Notes: generated by a model from the sequence alone, not told the origin. DNA of 55,661 nt from [Phormidium] sp. LEGE 05292 (GCF_015207735.1 NZ_JADEWG010000034.1:1-55661), one strand, 5' to 3'; counted from the stretch's first letter, positions 20,600-29,967 are shown. Numbers and translations: made by a program.

Positions 20600-21503
20600 G
20601 TTTCAATCCCTGATAGGGATTAATGTTTTTTCCGTCAATTCACGATGTCCGGCGCGGCTTCTACCCAGTAGTTTCAATCCCTGATAGGGATTAATGTTTT
20701 TTCCGTCTTTCTCCCCCTGGTTTTTAAATTGTTTACTCGGCGTTTCAATCCCTGATAGGGATTAATGTTTTTTCCGTCCCGATTTGCAAAGCGGCTTGTT
20801 GCGGGCTACCAGGGTTTCAATCCCTGATAGGGATTAATGTTTTTTCCGTCTGGACTACGCAAAGGCTAGAGATGCTTATTACTTAGTTTCAATCCCTGAT
20901 AGGGATTAATGTTTTTTCCGTCAAGATTGGCAACAACGTCAACTGGTTATTAATTGTTTCAATCCCTGATAGGGATTAATGTTTTTTCCGTCGTTTGAGT
21001 ATTAAAATTATCATCCATAATTCTAAAAGTTTCAATCCCTGATAGGGATTAATGTTTTTTCCGTCTAGTACTTGGGGAGTGAAGTCTTGGGGGGAACTAC
21101 AGCGTTTCAATCCCTGATAGGGATTAATGTTTTTTCCGTCATTATCGGCTTATGATTGAATCTGGATAAGCTGTAGTTTCAATCCCTGATAGGGATTAAT
21201 GTTTTTTCCGTCGGTATCAAACGCAATTTTATTCTTGATGCCAATGCGTTTCAATCCCTGATAGGGATTAATGTTTTTTCCGTCTTTAAATTTTGATTAC
21301 GATAGTAGCCAGTTTGCGATTGTTTCAATCCCTGATAGGGATTAATGTTTTTTCCGTCTTGTTACTTTTATTCCCATTTTGAATTAATTAATAGTTTCAA
21401 TCCCTGATAGGGATTAATGTTTTTTCCGTCGGTCATGTCATGCTGTCCTCTTAAATTCAGCATGATGTTTCAATCCCTGATAGGGATTAATGTTTTTTCC
21501 GTC
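20600..21503 (-). CRISPR. Type I-D CRISPR array, 13 repeats and 12 spacers
   Basis: Thirteen 37-nt repeats are identical to each other. They start at 20600, 20671, 20742, 20814, 20886, 20956, 21029, 21104, 21176, 21248, 21322, 21394 and 21467. Spacers are 34, 34, 35, 35, 33, 36, 38, 35, 35, 37, 35 and 36 nt. On the minus strand each repeat ends in GGGATTGAAAC and has a 7-bp AATCCCT/AGGGATT stem. By analogy with other Cas6-processed repeats the array is transcribed leftward, with an ATTGAAAC 5' handle on each crRNA, and the leader lies to the right. The absence of repeat decay at either end suggests an active or recently trimmed array. Confidence 0.98.
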
Positions 21504-21754
21504 TGCGGAAACCCGAAAAGTAGAATATATGAAGTTTTCAAGGTGCTATACCGCGAATGAAAAAAATTATAACATCGAAACCAGTAACTTGAAAAATCAA
21601 GAATTGTAAACATAGCAGAAAACCTAGTCAGACAAAGGTTTTGGAGAGTTCGCGGATTGGAAACAGGGTAGATGAGTGGTTAAAACCTTGCGGTAAAAGC
21701 ATTTGAGCCAATTTCATACCCACCACCAAAACGAACACCCACCCATCCGCGCAT
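21504..21754 (-). promoter_or_regulatory. CRISPR leader with candidate promoter
   Basis: This 251-bp AT-rich region lies between the array and cas2, on the leader side. A perfect TATAAT is present on the minus strand at 21571-21566, about 60 bp from the first repeat, which fits a pre-crRNA start near 21558. No clear -35 is seen at the ideal distance (TTTCAA at 17 bp). No gene is present. Confidence 0.6.
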
Positions 21755-22027
21755 TTAAACAAAGAAAATCGATTCATCGCGTACTTTTTCCCCGCCAATT
21801 CTTTCTACTTTACCGTGACAGCAAGCACAGAGAAAGTAGAACAGAATGCTATCTTGGTCAGGCTTAATCTTTTTTTTGAGGCGCGATCGCAGTTTAGCAT
21901 ATTGAGTATCAGTCAAATTGCATTCAAACAAACTAAACTGCATCCACTGACCATAAGATTTAAGAATGCTGTGAATTTTCGTGCGTCGATTATCATCTGA
22001 AATATCGTAAGCAACAACAACGTGCAT
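21755..22027 (-). CDS. cas2: CRISPR-associated endonuclease Cas2
   Basis: Cas2 joins Cas1 in the spacer-integration complex. This 90-residue protein has the ferredoxin-like start VVVAYDISDDNRR with the conserved aspartate at about position 8, and a typical SLFEC segment. It is the last gene before the leader. Unlike the usual tight arrangement, it is separated from cas1 by 266 bp of repeat-rich sequence, so it may be transcribed less efficiently or from its own promoter. Confidence 0.95.
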   Translation of the reverse strand: MHVVVAYDISDDNRRTKIHSILKSYGQWMQFSLFECNLTDTQYAKLRSRLKKKIKPDQDSILFYFLCACCHGKVERIGGEKVRDESIFFV

Positions 22028-22293
22028 GAGAAAATTCCTATTTCATATCAATTAAAAAGGAATGCAACACATTGGAGATCCCCCTAAATCCCCCTTAAAA
22101 AGGGGGACTTTGAACCTCTTTCTCCTTGAGTTTTGCGATCGGTGCGTTCGTTCTTTCTGATCCCTAAATCCCCCTTAAAAAGAGGGACTTTGAACCTCTT
22201 TCTCCCCCCTTTTTAAGGGGGGCTGGGGGGGATCTAACGATTGGAAAACGCACCCCAATCCCCAGTACCCAGTACCTAGTCCCCAATCCCCAA
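22028..22293. repeat. Repeat-rich spacer between cas1 and cas2
   Basis: A segment of nearly 50 bp containing CTAAATCCCCCTTAAAAAG and then GGACTTTGAACCTCTTTCTCC occurs twice, at 22077-22125 and 22159-22205. A CCCCCCTTTTTAAGGGGGG hairpin with a CTGGGGGGGATC tail follows (22204-22233). CCCAGTACCCAGTACC-type short repeats lie at about 22261-22290. Related sequence is present at 7451-7478. No gene is seen. Confidence 0.8.
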
Positions 22294-23298
22294 TCACTTA
22301 AGAACCAACGGTGGATAAAGTTGCGTTTCACCCATCAGATATTTCGCTAAAAGACGGGCTTGAATTTCAAACGTTTCTTGATAGGTGTGTTGTTTTTTTA
22401 ACACTGGATGTGTGAATTTTGATTGTTTCTTTTGTTCGTACAATCTTAAGAAAGTTCGCAATCCTTCATCGGTAAGACGCACGGCATTACTCAGCGGTTC
22501 TGTAGTAAAATCTTTGGGTAAGATCGATCGCTTATTCACCGCCGCTAAAACTACAGCATCCACCACCAAAGATCGAAATTCTTCCATCAAATCTAACGCT
22601 AAAGAAGGTCGTCCATAGCGTTCCGTATGAAGATATCCTAAATAAGGATCGAAGCCGACAATATTAACTGCACTTTGCAAATCATGCGCTAACAAAGCAT
22701 AACCAAAACTCAACATGGCATTAATTGGATCGGTTGGAGGACGACGGCGACGAGATTCAAAACTAAAACCTTCAGCGCGAATTAATTTATCAAAACTGCC
22801 AAAATAAGCCGCACTTCCCGCACCTTCCAAACCTCTTAAAGAATCAATGCTTTCGGTTTTGTCAATCGGTGCAATTACTTGTTCTAATCTGGTAATTGCA
22901 TCCTGCAAATTCAAGGTTTCATTCTCTCTTTGAGCGCGAAGGAAACTATTACGATAATTCTTCAATTTCCCGCGCACGAAACCTCGAACAATATGAGTAG
23001 CTTTTGATGGTTCTTGCATAACTTTCCATTGGGCCGATCGCACAAAAATATTCTTGGTTAACTGCGGTTCCAAACGTCCCAAATACTTACCATTTGCGGT
23101 GAGAAAACTTAAAGGAATTTGCCGTTGTAACAATTCCATTAACGCTGCTGGGGAAATTGTCGATCGCCCCAACACCACCACACCATCCACCTTAATTAAA
23201 GGTACATCCAACAAAGTCTTTTTCTCGGCTTTTACCTGCAAACGTTCGTCAGTTTTGCCGATAAAACTTTCCTCTTGCGTGATATAAATTGTTCCCAT
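22294..23298 (-). CDS. cas1: CRISPR-associated integrase Cas1
   Basis: Cas1 is the metal-dependent integrase that inserts new spacers together with Cas2. The 334-residue sequence has the conserved glutamate in RGLEGAGSAAYF, the histidine in YLHTERYGRPS and the acidic residue in LALDLMEEFRS. The N-terminal beta-rich domain (GTIYITQEESFIGKTDERL) and the helical catalytic domain are both complete. It starts at an ATG 7 bp after cas4. Confidence 0.97.
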   Translation of the reverse strand: MGTIYITQEESFIGKTDERLQVKAEKKTLLDVPLIKVDGVVVLGRSTISPAALMELLQRQIPLSFLTANGKYLGRLEPQLTKNIFVRSAQWKVMQEPSKATHIVRGFVRGKLKNYRNSFLRAQRENETLNLQDAITRLEQVIAPIDKTESIDSLRGLEGAGSAAYFGSFDKLIRAEGFSFESRRRRPPTDPINAMLSFGYALLAHDLQSAVNIVGFDPYLGYLHTERYGRPSLALDLMEEFRSLVVDAVVLAAVNKRSILPKDFTTEPLSNAVRLTDEGLRTFLRLYEQKKQSKFTHPVLKKQHTYQETFEIQARLLAKYLMGETQLYPPLVLK

Positions 23299-23305
23299 TT
23301 TCCTG

Positions 23306-23896
23306 TTAATTCGCCTCCTGATAGCGATTAATTTTTGTCCCGACTTGGGGTAAACATTGCGAGTAAAAACTGCATCCTTGACAACGCTTAGAATAAATTG
23401 GTAAAGGCATTTTTCCGGTTTCTAAAAGTGTGGTGACTGACTGGATAGTGGCGATCGCTTCTTCCCGCAATTGGCCAGTAATTTTTACCTCTTGTCTTTG
23501 GCGAGATTTCGCATAATAAACATAGCCCTTACTCACAGTTTTTCCGGTCATATCTTCCAAACACAAAGCTTGTGCAGCGACTTGCAATTCATCATTATCA
23601 AATTCGCCTTTGTGTCCTCTTTTATATTCAACTGGATACCAACAACCTTGGCTTTCTTCTACTAAGTCAGACTTACCAATTAATCCATACTTTTCTGACT
23701 TTAACCAAATCGCCCGAACTTGCCAAACTTCCTCTCGTTGTCCGTCCCCCAAAGTGTGAACTCGTTCGTGCAAACTAGTCCCTTCAATGGTGTATTGATT
23801 ATCAATAAATTCCCCCGCACAAAACATTCGCCAGCAACGATGCGGGCAATAACTGTATTGATTTAGAGATGCGATCGCAATATAATCATTTTGCAT
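23306..23896 (-). CDS. cas4: CRISPR-associated exonuclease Cas4
   Basis: This RecB-like nuclease trims prespacers and helps select the PAM during adaptation. The 196-residue protein has an N-terminal iron-sulfur cysteine (SYCPHRCWRMFC), the nuclease core GKSDLVEE...YPVEYKRG, and the C-terminal cysteine cluster CQGCSFYSQC. Its start overlaps the end of cas6 by 11 nt and cas1 follows 7 nt later, so cas6-cas4-cas1 are coupled. Confidence 0.96.
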   Translation of the reverse strand: MQNDYIAIASLNQYSYCPHRCWRMFCAGEFIDNQYTIEGTSLHERVHTLGDGQREEVWQVRAIWLKSEKYGLIGKSDLVEESQGCWYPVEYKRGHKGEFDNDELQVAAQALCLEDMTGKTVSKGYVYYAKSRQRQEVKITGQLREEAIATIQSVTTLLETGKMPLPIYSKRCQGCSFYSQCLPQVGTKINRYQEAN

Positions 23897-24713
23897 GATT
23901 AAACCTCCTTACCATACCCATTCCCATCGGTGTTTTCCGTCCTATGCCACTATAAAGAGCAAAGTCAGCCAAAGCATTAATTTGTTTAATTTTCACAGGT
24001 TCAACTTCTCCTAAAATCCGAAAATTCATCACTCCCACACACCCGATAAACTTGCTTCGCGCATCGTCAATTATTTCAGTGTGAATATCAAAAAAACTAG
24101 GATAAATTGGTTCAATTAAGTCTGAAAAAAACTCAATTCCGCTATACTGATTCCACTTTCGCAGCAAACTATTAAACACCAAATCCCTAGTAGGTAAAGC
24201 CGTATCAAATTGCATTTGCCGAAACGCAGTCGGCGTACAAAAAGCCAAATTAATTTGCCGTTCTTCTTCAGAAGCTTGGGCATAAATATCGGCATAAGTA
24301 GCGTAATTTGCCCAAGGGAAATCACTATGAGGAGTACCCAAAATGCTGGTAATTTGTAAATTAGCTGGGCCTAAATGCCAAGGTTGTTCGGGATTAAGAT
24401 TTAACCAAAGTTTGGTGAGATTGCCAAATAAGGAATCATTTAACAAAGCAATGCGCCACCAACAAGGAGTCCCCGCTTTAATGGGGAATTTGTGTTCCTT
24501 TTGTAAGATAAAATCAGTAGTTTTAGGATGACCAATTTGCAGGGGACTAAGGGTAAAAGCTTTGTCAGTTTTTTGGTCATGGAGATGGGTGCCCAAAGTG
24601 CGATCGATCGAACTTACCAAGTTTAAAAACAAAGCATGAAGATGTTTACCTTTCAAGTATCCCGGAGGAATCGGAGATTGGGGAATTAGGGTGAGAATGA
24701 GGCTATGAGGCAT
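23886..24713 (-). CDS. cas6: Cas6 crRNA-processing endoribonuclease
   Basis: Cas6 cuts the repeat stem-loop to give crRNAs with an 8-nt 5' handle. This 275-residue protein has the ferredoxin-like N-terminus (SLILTLIPQSPIPPGYLKGKHLHALFL). Its glycine-rich loop near the C-terminus is GIGRKTPMGMGMVRRF, diagnostic of the RAMP fold of Cas6. It is placed after cas5 and overlaps cas4. Confidence 0.93.
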   Translation of the reverse strand: MPHSLILTLIPQSPIPPGYLKGKHLHALFLNLVSSIDRTLGTHLHDQKTDKAFTLSPLQIGHPKTTDFILQKEHKFPIKAGTPCWWRIALLNDSLFGNLTKLWLNLNPEQPWHLGPANLQITSILGTPHSDFPWANYATYADIYAQASEEERQINLAFCTPTAFRQMQFDTALPTRDLVFNSLLRKWNQYSGIEFFSDLIEPIYPSFFDIHTEIIDDARSKFIGCVGVMNFRILGEVEPVKIKQINALADFALYSGIGRKTPMGMGMVRRFNHAK

Positions 24714-24782
24714 GGAGTTTTAGTTAGTTAAAAAGTGTTAGCAATGGCTCTCCAGAAATTAAAGGTGCGCTACCTGGAATCC

Positions 24783-24814
24783 TTGTAGAGACGTTGTATA
24801 CAACGTCTCTACAA
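24783..24814. repeat. 32-bp perfect palindrome (GTAGAGACGTTGTATACAAC type)
   Basis: The sequence is fully self-complementary over 32 bp, with TTGTAGAGACGTTG arms around a TATA core. It lies between cas5 and cas6. A second perfect copy (30 bp) is at 34592-34621 and a diverged one at 18374-18405. Confidence 0.95.
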
Positions 24815-24834
24815 TCTTTTTTGGAGATCTCTAA

Positions 24835-25548
24835 TTAATTCCTAAAACGATACTGCATCCGCGCCGGAATTTTCAGACTATCTTTCATTCCTTCAAAAGT
24901 GTAATATTCTCCTCTCATCCGCACATTGCGAATTAAACTCACAGGCGGCATATTAATAGTGTCATAACTCAATACTTGATTAGTGAACATCACATCAAGC
25001 GGATTGAGAGGATAAGGAAAAGTAAATTCTCCCCCTTGATGTCGTTTAGGTTTTGGAAGTTCAGAAAGTGTTAATTCACCCTTACTCATCCATTTACCCA
25101 AACGAATCCACTTTGGTAGTTTTAGAGTTCTTTCCGAAATGATAAAGAACTCAAACTCACTCTCTGGCGCAATTTCTTTTGCTCTACCAAAGCTGGGAAT
25201 ATTTTTCTGTGTTTTCTCCATCTCAACATGGTAATTGTTATTAGCATATTTCCAAGTGTTGAGAATAGCAGCATGATTAACTGCTCTTGCTGGAGTCACA
25301 TAAATTCCCTGCTGATTAAGCGGTGTTAAATGTTCCTCATATTTAGGAACTTGTTCGGGGCAAAAGTAACGATAAGAATGTTCTTCAGAAACAGTAGTAG
25401 AGTAAGTTTCACTATCTACTAATCCCAATGCGTAGCAGAGAGCGTAGTTGTGTAAAATTGGTTCTGTTTCGTACAATCTCCCAATTTCACGAGTAGCAAA
25501 ATATAGGCTGTCGTGAAGTTCTAAAATGCAGCGATAGATGATTGTCAT
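24835..25548 (-). CDS. csc1: Cas5d (Csc1), type I-D Cascade subunit
   Basis: Csc1 is the Cas5 subunit of the type I-D effector and caps the 5' handle of the crRNA. The 237-residue protein begins MTIIYRCILELHDSLYFATREIGRLYETEPILHNYALCYALG, which is the Csc1 pattern. It lies 5 bp after csc2 and is clearly co-transcribed. The assignment also follows from neighbours unique to subtype I-D (cas10d and csc2). Confidence 0.93.
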   Translation of the reverse strand: MTIIYRCILELHDSLYFATREIGRLYETEPILHNYALCYALGLVDSETYSTTVSEEHSYRYFCPEQVPKYEEHLTPLNQQGIYVTPARAVNHAAILNTWKYANNNYHVEMEKTQKNIPSFGRAKEIAPESEFEFFIISERTLKLPKWIRLGKWMSKGELTLSELPKPKRHQGGEFTFPYPLNPLDVMFTNQVLSYDTINMPPVSLIRNVRMRGEYYTFEGMKDSLKIPARMQYRFRN

Positions 25549-25553
25549 AGTCT

Positions 25554-26573
25554 CTACTCCGCTACATTGGCAGCTGCTTTTTTACTGCCTTTTTTAGCTT
25601 TTTCAGTTGACTTAAAGATGTGTTTTTGGGCATAAGCTGTTGATTCTGTATTTGCTTGATTCAACATAGCCTTGAGTTGCGTTTCATCGCTGGTAATTCC
25701 TTTCACTTCTGATAAAAGTGGATTGAGTGCATCACCAATAAAATCAGTATGAGGAATAAATTCTTCAGCTATAAGTTGAGCGATCGCTTCTTGAGCAGCA
25801 ACTAAAACATCATCTTCATTAAGCGGATCTGGTAGTTGAATTTGGTTCTTTTCCATCATCAAATCGTAAATCTTTTGTGTCCAACGCAAATTACTAACTA
25901 TCTCTCCATCTGCAAAAATTACACCGATTAACTCATTACGAACACGACCTGTACGAGTAGTTTGTGCGCCATAATGCCGAGTTCTTAAAATGTTGTTGAA
26001 AACATACAAAAATCCGGCTTCAGTTGGATCTTTGAGCGTCACAATGCTAGGAAAAAACACTTGTGGCAAAATGTGATCTTGGCTATTGATGCGGCTAGTA
26101 ACTTCACCTTGACGGCTCATCGTACCATTTTCAAACGGTGCATTAAGGGTAAAGTTCAAGTGTGAATCATCAAAAGAAGTTATTGAGTAAGCAGTGTCAA
26201 CAACAACTTTTGATTTTTCCGAACCTGCATCTCCGATCGCAAAACCATAAAGAACACAATCAGGAGTTGTCTTACTAAACTCAACGTTATAGTCGCACTT
26301 TTCCCAATCACCGATTTGATAATTACGGAGTAATTCTCGTCCAGTTAAACGTTCAGGAGTTGATTGTTTCCGCTTAAACATTGCTAAACGGCTAATAGCT
26401 TCTCCATGTTGAATTCCAGCACGAACTCTGGCTTTATTTAATTCTCCATCAGTCTGAAACAGAGGATAGGATTCAGTAACTCGAACAGTAATGAAATGAG
26501 CATACTTACCCATCGGTTTAGCAGGAATTTCAGAATGAAAATGCTTGGAATCAACTGTTTTTAGAAAGTTCAT
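25554..26573 (-). CDS. csc2: Cas7d (Csc2), type I-D Cascade backbone
   Basis: Csc2 polymerises along the crRNA spacer to form the Cascade backbone. The 339-residue sequence has family features such as ARVRAGIQHGEAISRLAMFKRKQSTPERLTGRELLRNY and TRHYGAQTTRTGRVRNELIGVIFADGE. A lysine- and alanine-rich tail ends it. The cas10d gene is 118 bp upstream, and csc1 follows 5 bp downstream. Confidence 0.94.
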   Translation of the reverse strand: MNFLKTVDSKHFHSEIPAKPMGKYAHFITVRVTESYPLFQTDGELNKARVRAGIQHGEAISRLAMFKRKQSTPERLTGRELLRNYQIGDWEKCDYNVEFSKTTPDCVLYGFAIGDAGSEKSKVVVDTAYSITSFDDSHLNFTLNAPFENGTMSRQGEVTSRINSQDHILPQVFFPSIVTLKDPTEAGFLYVFNNILRTRHYGAQTTRTGRVRNELIGVIFADGEIVSNLRWTQKIYDLMMEKNQIQLPDPLNEDDVLVAAQEAIAQLIAEEFIPHTDFIGDALNPLLSEVKGITSDETQLKAMLNQANTESTAYAQKHIFKSTEKAKKGSKKAAANVAE

Positions 26574-26691
26574 TTTTGTTTCTCTCAGTAAATGTGTGAA
26601 TTTGGTGGAAATGGGTGAACTACCCTATTAAAGCTTTAATCAGAATCCGCATTAGCGGTTCTAAATCTTCTGGTACTCGGTAGCTTATCCC

Positions 26692-27186
26692 TCAAACAAC
26701 TTCTGTTTCTAATTCAGGTATTTCTTCCGGTTCAGGTTGTTTAATGTTTTGCCGTTCTCGATCTTCTTCTAGACGATAAAGATAGTCGCAGGTGTCCCGA
26801 ATTAAGTTAAGTTGGGTTCCTGCTAGACGGGCGCGATCGCCTTTAAATGTCTCCTCAAAAATTTCCTTAACAAAGAACTGAGCAAATTCATAAATTGCTT
26901 GTCGTTCTTCTTCAGAATTTAAGGCTGGTTTCCATTTACCATCTACGAATGCCAGAGTGGGTTTACCCTCTGCTGTTCTACGGCGTACATTCGTCATTAA
27001 TTTAGCAATTCTGGCTGCAACTACATCAGTCAAAGATTGAGTATCGCTTGCCAAAGCTTTATCAATTTTCAAAATCACATCTGCTGCTTCATCAATCGGT
27101 TTTAAAACAGCATTAGGTTTAGCAAATTGACTTTTTGCTCGATAAAAACAGCGATAAAGGCGAGTTAATTCTCTTAGTTGATTCAT
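26692..27186 (-). CDS. cas11d: Cas11d small subunit from an internal start within cas10d
   Basis: Type I-D complexes are known to use a small subunit translated from inside cas10d. In the expected place there is an ATG at 27186 preceded by AAGGAG (27197-27192) with a 5-nt spacer, an excellent Shine-Dalgarno site buried in coding sequence. It would yield 164 residues starting MNQLRELTRLYRCFYRAK and ending with the Cas10d C-terminus, an all-helical sequence of the right size. Expression from this site is inference from the sequence and from the known mechanism. Confidence 0.8.
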   Translation of the reverse strand: MNQLRELTRLYRCFYRAKSQFAKPNAVLKPIDEAADVILKIDKALASDTQSLTDVVAARIAKLMTNVRRRTAEGKPTLAFVDGKWKPALNSEEERQAIYEFAQFFVKEIFEETFKGDRARLAGTQLNLIRDTCDYLYRLEEDRERQNIKQPEPEEIPELETEVV

Positions 27187-29967
27187 GTCTTCTCCTTCAG
27201 GATCAAAACAGTAGTAAAAATACAGGTAAAGTTTGATTTTTGGTATTGGTGCTGTATCCCAGTCCAATTTACGCACTAATTTAGTTAGGTAGTGGAAAAC
27301 ATAAAGAGGACTGGTTTCTAGATCTCGTGCTAAATCTGATAATTTCCCCCAATCAGGATTACCGTCTTTTTTCCGATTAACCTCTAAATGAATGCAATAA
27401 GCAGCACTGAGAGCATTAAGTGGTGAAAATTTCTGAGTCTTTGGCAGAATACTATCTAAGCGGTATTCATCTTGCTTAATTAAAGAACTAATTGCTTGAT
27501 GTTCGCCATCTAAAATAGCTGTTTTTTCAAAATCAGCACCACTAATATAAGGTGGTACTGGTGATTCTGAAGCAACAGTTTTCACATCTAAAATTAGTGG
27601 TAAAGCTAATGCTAACCAAGCTGGCATTACCCAAGATTCGGTATCTGTTGCATCTTTTCCCGGTGGCAATGCTAAGAAGAAAAATGTTAAGGGTTGATGA
27701 TCTGGATAGCTCAGTTTGAAGGTGCGATCGTCTTCAGCTTGCAAATTCTCCTGCATCAATAATGAATCAACTTTTTGATAGTTGTCAAGGGTAAACTTAG
27801 CTACTTGTCGATCGTTAATTAAATGCTTGCGAATATCAGCATCAAATCGAGTTCGCGCAATCCAACTGTAAGCTTTTTGCAGAAACTTATTAGTTTCCGG
27901 TGTAAAGAAGTAAGTGGGATAAAGATAGAGATAGCGATATTTACGACTTTCAAAATCACCTCCTGTAGCATTAGTTTGATTCATCAAAATTTGCCGCAAC
28001 ATAATCTCAATTGACCAAATTGAGCAAATTTGACGTTTGGCTGCTTGTGCATTAAATAAAATTTGGCGGTTACTGTAAACTTGGGGAGTAAATAAAGTTG
28101 CCGCTTCCATTTGTTCAGTTACAGTGTAGGAAGAACTAGACATTGCACAAACATTTTCTCGTCCTCTACCATTAATTTTGGCAGCATTGTAGCGACTTAG
28201 TTCAACTAAAAATGGATCGGCTTTTGGTTTAACAACTGCTCCTGTTGGTAATGAAACAATACTACTGACATAAGTTCGTAAATCATTCCAACCATCGGGA
28301 AGTGTAAACTCTTCTAGAAATGGTTTAATGATACTAGCTGCATACTTAACCATACCAGTCATTCTGTCACGAAGTTCACCATCATCTAACCCTTTACTCT
28401 GAATATATCGTGCAGCTAAATAATACCAATCGAGTGGAACACCGCCTGTTTTTTTGAGTGATTGAATAGCTGTAATTGCAGGTATTTCATCAGCTAAACC
28501 TAAGTGTTCAGCTAGTTTTTGAGTTAAGTCTAACTCCGGTAGAGTTTGACGTTTAGCTTTTGGTAATTCTTTTTGGGAATTCTCGAAACGATCGCGCCAC
28601 TTTTCCCAAATCCCTCGACAAAGAATATCTCCAAATTCGGCAAGGCGATCGATCCGATAATCATCAGCAAATTCAACTTTTAATTCACTGGGTAAATCAC
28701 CCTCAGATTGAAATTTAACTAAGCTATCACTACGTTTTTTAGCTGAGGAAGGTTTAGTACTGGGAATGAGTCGGCAAGCTGCTTCAATACTCACTTCCAT
28801 TAACTTAATCGTATCAAAGAATAGCCAATAGTAATCAGCAAATTTAAAACCTTTACCATCACGACTAAATCCTGTGGTTTTTTGCTTTAATCTTTCCGCA
28901 CAAAGACTACGGATTTTAGCAATAACTTGATTAGGAATATCATTAGTATTGATGGAATTAGCATCAACTTTAGCTAGATAAACTACACCATCTGGTAAGT
29001 ACAATAATGGCGTGTAAAACTCACTAGGATGAGCATCCATTAACGCATTATTAATGATGTTGGTTAATACACCACGATTATCTGAAAGCGAGTGATAGCT
29101 AAACTTTAATTGATGATTGCTAATGCTACCCAATATTTCAGCTAAACTCTCTTTCTTGTCGCTAGTTTCTTCTTTCGTTATTTCTATATTAATGGGATGC
29201 TTAACAACTGAAGCGAATAAATCTGAAAGCCGCAGGAGATTTGCGATAGTTTCTCTGATTCTACCATCTAATTTAGGTTGTAATCCGCGAATTTCCAGAC
29301 CGCGATCGCTATCATATTTGACTCCAGCGTTACTGCTCATCCACACGATATCATCAATGTGAGATTGCCAGTTTTCACCTAATAGAGAATCCAAACTAAA
29401 ATCTCGGATTTTCTTTGCTACATAATCGCGTGCAAAATTAGGCGCTTCGTTTTTATGAGGTGGGTCTTTTCGCCAATCTCGGTTTTGAAATCTGCCATCA
29501 GGATCGTTATCTTCTAACCACTTACGATAATCGGGAAACTTATCAAAATCGTGCAGGATATAAGAAGCGATAAACAAGGCAATTTCAATCTCGTGGCAAT
29601 TGCGTTTTACTGGGTTTGTTTCTGCTGTCTCTGTCTTGAGTGTTTTCAAGATTCGATAAGTGGGAAATAAGCCATTAAGCAAATGAGAAATAAATGACTG
29701 ATCTTCTTTACTGCGCTCGACATTTTTTCCTTGAGATCGCATCTCTTCAGTAAATTGACCGCCTTTGGCTGTTGCTCCTACTAACTGTTTAATTAAATTC
29801 GGTAGGACGTTTTCTGCAAAGGATTCTAGGATGCGATCGCCTTCATTTCCCTCAGTTTCTAAAATTGCTTTTTTAAACAATTTAATTGTCAAAAGCTCAG
29901 GTTTTTCAATTGTTTCTTCCTCTTCATCTTCTGAATGCAACCATTGATAAAGATCGTCCTCATTCAT
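26692..29967 (-). CDS. cas10d: Cas10d (Csc3), HD-nuclease large subunit of type I-D
   Basis: This is the signature gene of subtype I-D. The 1091-residue protein is a Cas10-like large subunit with an N-terminal HD nuclease domain, seen as IALFIASYILHDFDKFPDY (H139, D140). The HD function therefore sits here and not in Cas3', in line with the separate Cas3' in this locus. It overlaps the upstream DUF5615 gene by 4 nt (ATGA). Its last 164 codons appear to be translated separately as Cas11d. Confidence 0.96.
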   Translation of the reverse strand: MNEDDLYQWLHSEDEEEETIEKPELLTIKLFKKAILETEGNEGDRILESFAENVLPNLIKQLVGATAKGGQFTEEMRSQGKNVERSKEDQSFISHLLNGLFPTYRILKTLKTETAETNPVKRNCHEIEIALFIASYILHDFDKFPDYRKWLEDNDPDGRFQNRDWRKDPPHKNEAPNFARDYVAKKIRDFSLDSLLGENWQSHIDDIVWMSSNAGVKYDSDRGLEIRGLQPKLDGRIRETIANLLRLSDLFASVVKHPINIEITKEETSDKKESLAEILGSISNHQLKFSYHSLSDNRGVLTNIINNALMDAHPSEFYTPLLYLPDGVVYLAKVDANSINTNDIPNQVIAKIRSLCAERLKQKTTGFSRDGKGFKFADYYWLFFDTIKLMEVSIEAACRLIPSTKPSSAKKRSDSLVKFQSEGDLPSELKVEFADDYRIDRLAEFGDILCRGIWEKWRDRFENSQKELPKAKRQTLPELDLTQKLAEHLGLADEIPAITAIQSLKKTGGVPLDWYYLAARYIQSKGLDDGELRDRMTGMVKYAASIIKPFLEEFTLPDGWNDLRTYVSSIVSLPTGAVVKPKADPFLVELSRYNAAKINGRGRENVCAMSSSSYTVTEQMEAATLFTPQVYSNRQILFNAQAAKRQICSIWSIEIMLRQILMNQTNATGGDFESRKYRYLYLYPTYFFTPETNKFLQKAYSWIARTRFDADIRKHLINDRQVAKFTLDNYQKVDSLLMQENLQAEDDRTFKLSYPDHQPLTFFFLALPPGKDATDTESWVMPAWLALALPLILDVKTVASESPVPPYISGADFEKTAILDGEHQAISSLIKQDEYRLDSILPKTQKFSPLNALSAAYCIHLEVNRKKDGNPDWGKLSDLARDLETSPLYVFHYLTKLVRKLDWDTAPIPKIKLYLYFYYCFDPEGEDMNQLRELTRLYRCFYRAKSQFAKPNAVLKPIDEAADVILKIDKALASDTQSLTDVVAARIAKLMTNVRRRTAEGKPTLAFVDGKWKPALNSEEERQAIYEFAQFFVKEIFEETFKGDRARLAGTQLNLIRDTCDYLYRLEEDRERQNIKQPEPEEIPELETEVV

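Noticed and set aside
20600-21503. Reading the CRISPR array as plus-strand transcribed
   Set aside because: The GAAAC end, needed for the 8-nt 5' handle, is on the minus strand, and the leader-like TATAAT region and cas genes are to the right and minus-strand.
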